Assembly (NCBI GenBank): GCA_900317635.1
Contig: ONHN01000004.1
Coordinates: forward strand, 1-64,000
DNA: 64,000 nt
Direction: 5' to 3'
Source: an uncultured Prevotellaceae bacterium
Lineage (GTDB): Bacteria; Bacteroidota; Bacteroidia; Bacteroidales; Bacteroidaceae
Part shown: positions 58,210-64,000 of the stretch, piece by piece
How the letters are laid out: each line of letters begins with the position of its first letter
Position numbering within the stretch: the first letter of the stretch is position 1
Made by a program: the position numbers and the translations under genes
Notes under the pieces: generated by a model
Seen by the model: the letters and a program-made list of their open reading frames with translations, nothing else
Told to the model about the DNA's origin: nothing
The model's database searches: none

Positions 58210-58677
58210 CTATTTAAACTCGATGCGGTAGCGCGTCTCTTTCACGTCGGCAAAGGCGAGGCGGTAGGGAACTTCTGTGAGCTTGGGCCGCTTCTCGCCT
58301 TCTTTCTTCACTTTCTCTTCCACGATGAGCGTGAAGCCTTCTGCATCTGTTGAGCCCAATGTTCCGTGAAGCTTGCGCCCGTCGCGCATAACGACATCAA
58401 CGGGGCTGCCTTCGTGAATTTCATACTGACGCAACACTTTGAAAGGCTGGCCCAGACCCGCGCTGCCAACTTCCAGTTCGAAGTCTTCTTTGTCGCGGTC
58501 GAGGCCTTGTTCTATGTGGCGACTTAGCTCCACACAGTCTTCAATCCATACGCCGTCCTGATGGTCTATCTCAACGGCAATCACGTTGTCATCCGTCACT
58601 CGGATGTCCGTAAGGAAATAGTCTTTTCCTTCGAGCCACTGATTGGCCAGCTGCTCAATAACGCTTTTGTCTATCAT
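58210..58677 (-). CDS. rimP: Ribosome maturation factor RimP
   Basis: This protein of about 155 residues assists 30S maturation. Landmarks are GKDYFLTDIRVTDDNVIAVE near residue 16, CVELSRHIEQGLDRDKEDFE near 47 and ELEVGSAGLGQPFKVLRQYE near 67. ATG 58677 is chosen because upstream residues of the longer frame do not resemble the family. It heads the rimP-nusA-infB operon. Confidence 0.93.
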   Translation of the reverse strand: MIDKSVIEQLANQWLEGKDYFLTDIRVTDDNVIAVEIDHQDGVWIEDCVELSRHIEQGLDRDKEDFELEVGSAGLGQPFKVLRQYEIHEGSPVDVVMRDGRKLHGTLGSTDAEGFTLIVEEKVKKEGEKRPKLTEVPYRLAFADVKETRYRIEFK

Positions 58678-58744
58678 TCGCGTAGTTGGGTTGTTAAAAG
58701 GAAGTGAGAGACTTGCTCTGTGGCAGCCCCTCACTTTCACGCTG

Positions 58745-58752
58745 CAAAAGTA
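58745..58752 (-). promoter_or_regulatory. Promoter -7 element of rimP-nusA-infB
   Basis: TACTTTTG on the minus strand, about 68 bases upstream of the rimP start codon. A GTTG at roughly the right spacing may be the -33 element. Confidence 0.5.
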
Positions 58753-58890
58753 CGGCTTTTTTATTATTCAAGCAACTTTTAGGCTTTTTTTTCGCTGATT
58801 TATGCTGAGTTTTTCAGAGTTTTTCGGTTTTGCGACCCTTTGTTTGCAAAAATATTGCTTTGTGTTGCGCTCTTTGTGCAATCTTTTGCC

Positions 58891-58898
58891 TACCTTTG
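58891..58898 (+). promoter_or_regulatory. Promoter -7 element of tRNA-Leu
   Basis: TACCTTTG lies 31 bases before the mature tRNA. The -33 element is poorly matched (GTTG with a 23-base spacer). Confidence 0.6.
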
Positions 58899-58929
58899 CA
58901 GCCGTTAAAGAAAACCATTGCCATGCTTT

Positions 58930-59014
58930 GCCCGGATGGTGGAATGGTAGACACGAAAGACTTAAAATCTTTTGGCCAGTAATGGCTGTGCGGGTTCGAG
59001 TCCCGCTCCGGGCA
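58930..59014 (+). tRNA. tRNA-Leu (anticodon TAA)
   Basis: GCCCGGA at 58930-58936 pairs with TCCGGGC at 59007-59013. The anticodon arm is AAAGA-CTTAAAA-TCTTT with TAA, there is a long class II variable arm (GGCCAGTAATGGCT) and the T arm is GCGGG-TTCGAGT-CCCGC. CCA is not encoded. Confidence 0.95.
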
Positions 59015-59071
59015 CGTGCGCCGTGCATTCTCCTGCGTTAATATTAAGGAGATGGGCGGCGCACGTTTTTT
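59014..59071 (+). terminator. Terminator of tRNA-Leu
   Basis: ACGTGCGCCG at 59014-59023 pairs with CGGCGCACGT at 59058-59067, followed by TTTTT. The inner part also forms a stem (CTCCT with AGGAG). Confidence 0.85.
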
Positions 59072-59086
59072 GTGTGGAGATATGAA

Positions 59087-59126
59087 AAGAGGGGAATGGG
59101 CGCGGGTGCGCTTCATTCCCCTCTTT
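59087..59126 (-). terminator. Terminator of the sigma/anti-sigma/DUF4252 operon
   Basis: AAAGAGGGGAATG at 59087-59099 pairs with CATTCCCCTCTTT at 59114-59126. On the minus strand the stem is followed by TTTCAT. A second GC-rich stem (GGCGGTTTC with GAAACCGTGCC) lies at 59131-59155. Confidence 0.7.
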
Positions 59127-59235
59127 CGGGGCGGTTTCCGCTGAAACCGTGCCGCAGTGGGCGGCGGGCGTGTGTGTTTTAATAAGCAGTGATCGTTTCA
59201 CTTAATCCCGTCGGAGTGAGCGGGCCAGTGGGGCG

Positions 59236-59724
59236 TTATCTTTTTGTTTCGTTGTCAGATGAAAGTTGCTTAACAAAGTTCTCGTCCATGGTGCCTGTCA
59301 GGTCAACGATGGTGAGCGTGCCGCCTGCGTTGGTTAGCAGGATGAGTTCTACAATCGACTTTCCTCGGCGGCGGACGTAGAGCTGCTTGCCGTCGTACTT
59401 GTCGAAAGGCTTGTAGCGGCCGGCGTTGTTGCGCACCAGTGTGAGTGCTTTGTTATACAAGTCGTCGGCTTCGGCTTGGTTTTTGCAAGTAACGATGCGG
59501 CAACTTTTCAGCGAGCGGATGATTTTGCGTGTGTCTTTGTCTGCTTTGTCAGCGTCAAGCTGCATCACCTTTTCCATCATCGTCGGGCTCACCGTGGCGC
59601 AGCTGAGTGCCGAATTCTCTGCATGGCGCGCCATGAAGATGGAAGCAAAGTCTTGTTGACTTTGTGCGCTGCAGAGCAAGGGTAAACACAAGGTGAGTAA
59701 GGTATAGAGCAAACGGTGCTTCAT
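59236..59724 (-). CDS. DUF4252-family secreted protein
   Basis: This 162-residue protein has a signal peptide (ending LLCSAQ). It matches DUF4252, often found next to ECF sigma factors in Bacteroidetes, with SLKSCRIVTCKNQAEADDLY near residue 70 and VELILLTNAGGTLTIVDLTG near 125. It overlaps the anti-sigma-like gene by 4 bases. Probably an envelope-stress output or accessory; function not established. Confidence 0.85.
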   Translation of the reverse strand: MKHRLLYTLLTLCLPLLCSAQSQQDFASIFMARHAENSALSCATVSPTMMEKVMQLDADKADKDTRKIIRSLKSCRIVTCKNQAEADDLYNKALTLVRNNAGRYKPFDKYDGKQLYVRRRGKSIVELILLTNAGGTLTIVDLTGTMDENFVKQLSSDNETKR

Positions 59725-60233
59725 CGGTTGGTCGTGTCGGTTTTGGCAGCGGCGTGGGCTGTGTCGGCCACGGCCGTCTTTTGGAACATCTCCAAGCCGT
59801 CTTCTATGACGGTGTAGGCCTGCTGCGGTGTTTCGTAGGTGTCGGCGTAGCTGGCCGGGTTGTAGTCCCAGCCTTCGGCCGAATGGCTGAACGAGCGGCT
59901 CGCGCCCAGTCCTATGAGTACTACAATAGAAACGCTGGCGGCTGCCTGGAAGAAGGGGCGTAGGCGGCTTGTCTTCGTGGGGCGCAGTGCTACGACGCGC
60001 TTTGGTTCGGCGGCTGTCGCGGCGGTCAACTTTTCCAGTATGCGAGCGTCGAAGTTGGTCGATACCTTTTCTTCGGCTGCCGATGCTTCGTAGCGGAACA
60101 ACTCCTGGTAACGGGCGAGGTGCTCCGGCACTTCGTCCTGGCTAAAGAACGCGCGCAGTATCTGCTCTTCCTGGCGCGAAGTCTCCGCGTCCCAGTAGCG
60201 TTCTATGAGTTGTTCGATATATTTATAGTCCAT
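59721..60233 (-). CDS. Putative anti-sigma factor (single-pass membrane protein)
   Basis: This 170-residue protein has a cytoplasmic N-terminal part (YIEQLIERYWDAETSRQEEQ), one transmembrane helix (AAASVSIVVLIGLGA near residue 112) and a short periplasmic C-terminus. That topology and its position between an ECF sigma gene (11-base overlap) and a DUF4252 gene (4-base overlap) indicate an anti-sigma factor. No HxxxCxxC zinc motif is seen. Confidence 0.75.
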   Translation of the reverse strand: MDYKYIEQLIERYWDAETSRQEEQILRAFFSQDEVPEHLARYQELFRYEASAAEEKVSTNFDARILEKLTAATAAEPKRVVALRPTKTSRLRPFFQAAASVSIVVLIGLGASRSFSHSAEGWDYNPASYADTYETPQQAYTVIEDGLEMFQKTAVADTAHAAAKTDTTNR

Positions 60234-60735
60234 AGTTGTCGATAGCTTCGTATTGTTTCCTGACGGCCTGTCTTGCGCGGTGAATGATGACTTTCACGTT
60301 GGCCTCGGTCGTCTGCATGATGTCGGCCACTTCGCGGTAGCTCTTCTCTTCGATGTCGCAGAGCTGTAGCGCGGTGCGCTGGCGTTCGGGTAGGCTGTCG
60401 AAAATTTGTTTTACTCTCTCTCGTCTCTCGTCGGCTTCCAGTTGTTGGTGCGGCGTAAGTGCTCGGTCTTCGGTGTCGATTTCCTGCGTTTCTAACGAGA
60501 GATTTCGCGTTTCTTTCCTTTCAAGCCTGTCCAGCGACAGATTGCGGCAGGCCGTTAGGCAGAAAGCCTCAATGTTTTCTACTTTGCTCAGGCTCTCGCG
60601 GCGGAGCCAGACTTTCAAGAGCGTGTCTTGTACTATGTCCTCGGCTTCGTCGCGGCTGCTTAATATGCGAAGGGCTAAGCGGAAGAGCTTGTCCTTCAGC
60701 GGCAGTAGGTCGTGGCGGAAGTCGATGTTTTGCAT
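60223..60735 (-). CDS. ECF-type RNA polymerase sigma factor
   Basis: This 170-residue sigma-70 family protein has region 2 (LFRLALRILSSRDEAEDIVQ near residue 17, then DTLLKVW) and region 4 (LPERQRTALQLCDIEEKSYR near 115 and EANVKVIIHRARQAVRKQ near 145). It has no extended region 1 or 3, as usual for ECF members. It heads a three-gene operon with its probable anti-sigma factor and a DUF4252 gene. Regulon unknown. Confidence 0.92.
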   Translation of the reverse strand: MQNIDFRHDLLPLKDKLFRLALRILSSRDEAEDIVQDTLLKVWLRRESLSKVENIEAFCLTACRNLSLDRLERKETRNLSLETQEIDTEDRALTPHQQLEADERRERVKQIFDSLPERQRTALQLCDIEEKSYREVADIMQTTEANVKVIIHRARQAVRKQYEAIDNYGL

Positions 60736-60793
60736 AGCTCTCTGTTATGAATGACGGACGAAGTGAGCGAAAGTTACACTTGTTATGAAAAAA

Positions 60794-62002
60794 TTATTCT
60801 TCTTCCGTTTTCGTGCAACGGAAGAGGCGTTTCGCGCCACTGGCGATAGTGGTTGCAAACCAATACTCGCTGCCTCCCTCGCTCATTCTGAGTTGTTGGC
60901 GCAGGGTGGCTGTAGATTGCGGAAAACCGCGCGTGGTCAAGTGGGCTTGGTGCACGGCGTGGCAGCCAGCTTTGCGAAGCTCTCCTTTCGACACGCCGCA
61001 GTGGCCGACGATGCGAAAGGTGCGGCCTGGAAAATCGCTCACACAGGCGGCGGAGGCGTAGAGGTGGGTGTTGGGGTGGAGTTTCATGAGGCCTAAACGC
61101 GTGGCAGGGAGCTTCAGCGCGCTGGCCTTCAAGAGGGCGGGAGAGGGGTCGTAGAGGTAGCGTATCTCCTCGAGCATTCTTTCTTCAAGGTACGCTGGTT
61201 TGCAATTGGCTTCTTCTTCGGGCGTGAAGCGAAATGGGCGGAAGTTGCTGTCGGCAGCGGTGATGCTTATGGAAAGGGGCTGTGCCTCATGGGAAAGAAT
61301 AAGGAGGAGGTCTTTACACTCTCCTTTTTCTGCCACGACGTGCACGTCGCTCACGCAATGCAAACTCTTGCACGCCGCAGCAATGTCGAGCATGGGCGAG
61401 AGTTTTAGCATCGTGAAGCGTGCTTTCTCTTTTAATAAGGGTAATAGGCTGAGGACGTTGGGCTCGCAGTTGTTTAAGGCCGCCATCTTTCGACCGCTCG
61501 TGTCGCGTCGGGCGGGGTCGAGGAAGATAAGGTCGATTTTCTCCTTGATGCCTTCGAGGTAGTTTTTGGCGTTTCCAACGAAGAAATGGGCGTTGTCAAG
61601 GCCAAGTAGCGTGAGGTTGTGGGCTACGATGTCGGTGAGTCCAGCTTGCCGCTCTACGTAGGCGGCATTTTCGAAGTGGCGGGCTATGTAGTAGAAGTCA
61701 ACCCCGAAGCCGCCCGTCAGGTCGATAAACGTTCTTTTTCCTGTAGGTAAGTCGGCTGCTACGCGGGCTTTGTATTCAGCTGCCACTTGCCCGCTGCATT
61801 GTTCCGCCGATAGGCGCGGGGGATACAGTAATTCCTCTTCCTCTGTCCACGCAGGCAGTTTGTGGCGCAGGCGCTGCCAGCCCTCAATTTGTTGCAGGAT
61901 GAAGTTTCGGTCGGGATGGCTTGCTATTTCTAAGGCCACGCGCGCTACGTCTTCGTTGCGGTAGTGCCTGATGATTTCGGCGGTTGTGAGGGGCGTGGCC
62001 AT
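60794..62002 (-). CDS. Class I SAM-dependent methyltransferase with THUMP-like domain
   Basis: This 402-residue cytoplasmic protein has a Rossmann-fold SAM site (FIDLTGGFGVDFYYIA near residue 92), a later acidic motif DLIFLDPARRD near 157 and a C-terminal THUMP-like domain (about 325-395, with TRGFPQSTATLRQQLRMSEG). The layout fits a widespread Bacteroidetes family probably acting on RNA. The substrate is not known. It lies 19 bases after the M15 gene. Confidence 0.85.
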   Translation of the reverse strand: MATPLTTAEIIRHYRNEDVARVALEIASHPDRNFILQQIEGWQRLRHKLPAWTEEEELLYPPRLSAEQCSGQVAAEYKARVAADLPTGKRTFIDLTGGFGVDFYYIARHFENAAYVERQAGLTDIVAHNLTLLGLDNAHFFVGNAKNYLEGIKEKIDLIFLDPARRDTSGRKMAALNNCEPNVLSLLPLLKEKARFTMLKLSPMLDIAAACKSLHCVSDVHVVAEKGECKDLLLILSHEAQPLSISITAADSNFRPFRFTPEEEANCKPAYLEERMLEEIRYLYDPSPALLKASALKLPATRLGLMKLHPNTHLYASAACVSDFPGRTFRIVGHCGVSKGELRKAGCHAVHQAHLTTRGFPQSTATLRQQLRMSEGGSEYWFATTIASGAKRLFRCTKTEEE

Positions 62003-62021
62003 GATGGGTGCGATGGTGGAG

Positions 62022-62693
62022 TTAAGGTATCTTTTTGAAGTTAGCTTTGGCTTCGGAGATGGTGCGGAAGTTGAAGTGCCACCATTGTGTGCGCAGGGGT
62101 TTAAAGCCGCCGATGGCCATGACGCGTCGCAGGAGTTGTCGGTTGGCCACTTGTTCCTGCGTCAGCTTTCCCTCGGCGAGGGCTGTTTCTTCGTGTCCCT
62201 GGCCTGAGAGTTCGCATAGTGCGCCGTGGCGCGTTCCCATGGAAAGCGTATCGCCGTTCTCTTTGCAAAGCGTCACGTCGACGGCCAGGCCGTAGTTGTG
62301 TTGATCGCCGCCAAATTTCGGGTCGTTGATGTAGATATTGGTGTTTTTTCCCTTCACGAGGTTGTGAAGTTGTTGCTGCGTGCTGATGGGTCGTGCCGCG
62401 TCGTAAATAAGTAGCGTGAGGTCTGGGCGCAAGCGTTTCAGGGCTGCCTGCGATTTTCGCAAGGCGAGTGCTGCTTGCGGGTGCAAATAAGCGTCGTGCA
62501 GGTCGGCGTAAAGCACGCGCCCCGCCACGTTGTCGGCCTGGCTGAAACAAAGATTCACGCGAATGCTGGGGTCGATGTCTTTTAGGGGAACCATGCCAGC
62601 AGCTTCAAGGCGGCTTGGGAGCGACTCTTTTGTTTGCGAAAACAGCAGCGCGGGACAGAGGGCGAAAAGCAGGAGCAGGTATTTCTTTTTCAT
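62022..62693 (-). CDS. M15 family VanX-like D-Ala-D-Ala dipeptidase with substituted catalytic Glu
   Basis: This 223-residue exported protein (signal peptide ending LLFSQ) matches the VanX/DdpX family. Visible are LIYDAARPISTQQQL near residue 94, the zinc-binding HNYGLAVDVTL near 132 and the last zinc His in QWWHFNF at 203-209. In VanX the residue three before this His is the catalytic Glu of ExWH; here codon 203 is CAA (Gln). The zinc site looks intact. It may be inactive, or have altered activity on peptidoglycan-derived dipeptides. Confidence 0.85.
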   Translation of the reverse strand: MKKKYLLLLFALCPALLFSQTKESLPSRLEAAGMVPLKDIDPSIRVNLCFSQADNVAGRVLYADLHDAYLHPQAALALRKSQAALKRLRPDLTLLIYDAARPISTQQQLHNLVKGKNTNIYINDPKFGGDQHNYGLAVDVTLCKENGDTLSMGTRHGALCELSGQGHEETALAEGKLTQEQVANRQLLRRVMAIGGFKPLRTQWWHFNFRTISEAKANFKKIP

Positions 62694-62722
62694 AAAAAGG
62701 CTTTTAAGAATTTTACGGAGAG

Positions 62723-62730
62723 CAAAGATA
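62723..62730 (-). promoter_or_regulatory. Promoter -7 element of the M15 gene
   Basis: TATCTTTG on the minus strand, 30 bases before the start codon. No clear -33 element. Confidence 0.5.
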
Positions 62731-62896
62731 CAACAAAAATCCCTTTTTCGGGCATTTTGTTAAGGCTTTTTAGGATTGTTCACGCTTTTTAGCGTTATTG
62801 CGGCGGCGGTTTGTGGGTCTTGTGATGAGGCTTTTATTCTTCGTGTGGGGCGCAGCAAGTTTTGCTGCTGGCTTTCTAAGTTGTAGTCGCGAGCCA

Positions 62897-62994
62897 CGAA
62901 GTTATAAATCTCGGCGGGAAATGTACATTTCCCGCCGAGAGTTTATATATTTCCCGCCGAGAAATGTACATTTCTCGGCGGGATTTATAACTTC
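62897..62994. repeat. 98-bp palindromic element, copy 2 (copy 1 at 47503-47602)
   Basis: This copy has the same left end (CGAAGTTATAAATCTCGGCG), the same internal TTTCCCGCCGAGA units and the same right end (GATTTATAACTTC). In this copy the rightmost inner unit is inverted (TTTCTCGGCGGGA). Flanking sequences are not alike apart from CACGAAG. No gene is seen in 62731-63143. Confidence 0.85.
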
Positions 62995-63143
62995 AGCGGT
63001 TTGTGCGAATTCTTTGTGGCTTGTTGGCAGTGATTGCAGGCTTTTCAGGAAAACGTCTGGGCTTTATGTTCAGCGGCTGTGTTTGAGGATTTTGAGCGGG
63101 TAGCGGGTTGTGAGAAACGCTACGCGTTTTGGGGCTATGACGT

Positions 63144-63183
63144 AAAACCCCTCCATTTCCGTTGTGGAAAGGAGGGGCGTTTT
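63144..63183 (-). terminator. Terminator of the ferredoxin gene
   Basis: AAAACCCCTCCATTTCC at 63144-63160 pairs with GGAAAGGAGGGGCGTTTT at 63166-63183. It lies 24 bases after the ferredoxin stop codon. Confidence 0.8.
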
Positions 63184-63207
63184 GTTTGGTTGTTGCTTCG
63201 CTGTTGC

Positions 63208-63378
63208 TTATTCGGCAGGAGCGATGGCGCCGGAGGGGCACACGTCTGCGCAGGTGCCGCAGTCGATGCAAGTGTCGGCGTTGATGGAGTAGATGTCACC
63301 CTCGGAAATGGACTGCGTGGGGCATTCGTCAATACACGTGCCGCAAGCTACGCAGTTGTCGCTAATAACGTAAGCCAT
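63208..63378 (-). CDS. Small 2[4Fe-4S] ferredoxin
   Basis: The minus-strand frame from ATG 63378 to TAA 63208 encodes a 56-residue clostridial-type ferredoxin. Two cluster motifs are present: CVACGTCIDECP (residues 9-20) and CIDCGTCADVCP (residues 37-48). It is a soluble low-potential electron carrier for anaerobic metabolism such as pyruvate:ferredoxin oxidoreduction. It is monocistronic, with a consensus promoter upstream and a strong terminator downstream. It is short enough to be missed by length cut-offs. Confidence 0.95.
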   Translation of the reverse strand: MAYVISDNCVACGTCIDECPTQSISEGDIYSINADTCIDCGTCADVCPSGAIAPAE

Positions 63379-63425
63379 AGTTTCTCAAGTTAAAATTGTT
63401 ATGTTATGTATGTCTGTTCGTAGCG

Positions 63426-63457
63426 CAAAGATAGCGGAAAGAATTCGCACGGCCAAA
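63426..63457 (-). promoter_or_regulatory. Consensus promoter of the ferredoxin gene
   Basis: On the minus strand TTTG (63457-63454), 20-base spacer, TATCTTTG (63433-63426). Confidence 0.8.
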
Positions 63458-63473
63458 TGATGCGCTTGTTTTT

Positions 63474-64000
63474 TTATTCTCCGCTATTTTCTGCGGGCAT
63501 TTCTTCGGCGGGTCCGCGGCTATGTTTCCATCTTTTGTGGCTCCAGAGCCATATTTCTGGTTGTCGGCGTATGGCGGCTTCGAGGCGCCGCATATATTCG
63601 TTGGTTATTTCCCAGTCGGAATGCTCGGCGGGGTTGGTGGTCATCAGTTGTAGCTCGCATTCGTAGTGGCCGCGGCTGACGCGTTTGACGTCAGCGAAAT
63701 AGACGGGTGCGTTGAGCTTTTTAGCAATGCGTTCGCCGCCAGTGAAGACGGGTGTGTCTTGGTGGAGGAAGGCGATGCGGTCGTGTATGTTTTGCGGTCG
63801 TGGGCTTTGGTCGGCAATGAAGCCGATGATGGCTTTCGTGCCTTCGCGTCGGAAGGTGAGGATGCGGCGCAGGGCCTCGTTCTTAGGGATGTTTTCGCCG
63901 CCGAAGCGTGAGCGCAGTCGCATAAAGACGCTTTCGAAGGCTTCGTTGTTGAGTGGGCGGTAGAGCTGTGAGCAATGCACGTCGGGTGCTACCCATAGGG
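63474..64000 (-). CDS. LpxL/HtrB-family lipid A acyltransferase, C-terminal part (gene runs off the window)
   Basis: The frame is open to the window edge, so only the last 175 or so residues are present. It matches the lysophospholipid acyltransferase family that adds secondary acyl chains to lipid A at the inner membrane: CSQLYRPLNNEAFESVFMRL, then RSRFGGENIPKNEALRRIL, IGFIADQSPRPQ, HQDTPVFTGGERIAKKLNAP and a terminal PEIWLWSHKRWKH. The HxxxxD catalytic motif would lie upstream, beyond 64000. The GTG at 63980 is not taken as the start because matching sequence continues upstream. Confidence 0.88.
   Translation of the reverse strand, partial: LWVAPDVHCSQLYRPLNNEAFESVFMRLRSRFGGENIPKNEALRRILTFRREGTKAIIGFIADQSPRPQNIHDRIAFLHQDTPVFTGGERIAKKLNAPVYFADVKRVSRGHYECELQLMTTNPAEHSDWEITNEYMRRLEAAIRRQPEIWLWSHKRWKHSRGPAEEMPAENSGE

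Noticed and set aside
53760..58677. rimP-nusA-infB as an unusual cluster
   Set aside because: This gene order is normal across bacteria; only the repeat-filled gap downstream is unusual.

Overview
The window looks like chromosomal DNA from a Bacteroidales bacterium, most likely Prevotellaceae or a close relative; genus and species cannot be fixed from the sequence alone. The evidence is a SusC/SusD pair, two type IX secretion (T9SS) components (PorZ and PorT), many DUF families typical of the group, and Bacteroidetes-type promoters (TTTG, 19-21 bp spacer, TAnnTTTG) in front of many genes and all three tRNAs. Most of the content is core housekeeping with no phage, insertion sequence or CRISPR array. 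The unusual material lies in the repeat-rich intergenic regions and in two similarly built accessory loci.

Layout. 1-6.6 kb: repeats, then an operon of SusC-like receptor, SusD-like lipoprotein and a third lipoprotein. 7.1-11.3 kb: a RelB/YafQ-type toxin-antitoxin pair whose toxin has an in-frame amber codon, a large secreted multidomain protein and a 53-residue acidic peptide. 11.7-16.9 kb: sbcD-sbcC. 17-19.1 kb: tRNA-Gln and an AspT/YidE-type transporter. 19.3-23.4 kb (minus): dut, a TPR lipoprotein, a DUF4292 lipoprotein and an EnvC-like LytM protein, bracketed by 60-bp inverted repeats. 23.6-26.9 kb: dgt, a polysaccharide flippase, rpsO. 27-28.6 kb: WYL regulator, a tiny divergent transcript with small ORFs, tRNA-Met. 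28.9-36.6 kb: leuS, YitT family, a fucosyltransferase-like gene, rdgB, porZ. 37.2-39.1 kb: ompA and a DUF3467 gene, bracketed by long inverted repeats. 39.6-47.1 kb (minus): porT, a second acidic peptide, a second large secreted protein, a HEPN/MNT toxin-antitoxin pair, a dockerin-repeat protein, an outer-membrane barrel and a PCMD-type lipoprotein. 47.7-52.9 kb: rnr, DUF4294, sufB, cvpA. 53-58.7 kb: 76-bp tandem repeats and rimP-nusA-infB. 58.9-64 kb: tRNA-Leu, an ECF sigma/anti-sigma/DUF4252 operon, a THUMP-like methyltransferase, a VanX-like M15 protein, a small ferredoxin, and the 3' part of an LpxL/HtrB acyltransferase.

How the genes connect. Much of the window serves the cell envelope: nutrient uptake (SusCD), T9SS machinery (PorZ, PorT) with two probable C-terminal-domain cargo proteins, OmpA, EnvC-like and lipid A acyltransferase functions. 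The most interesting pattern is a repeated layout of toxin-antitoxin pair, then large secreted protein, then an intergenic hairpin, then a short peptide ending in an RGGGW...EEEE motif. It occurs twice in 64 kb with unrelated toxin-antitoxin families. Several dispersed intergenic repeat families are also visible: palindromic GC-rich units, a 98-100 bp palindromic element in two copies, 22-bp and 76-bp tandem arrays, and two pairs of inverted repeats that frame whole gene blocks.
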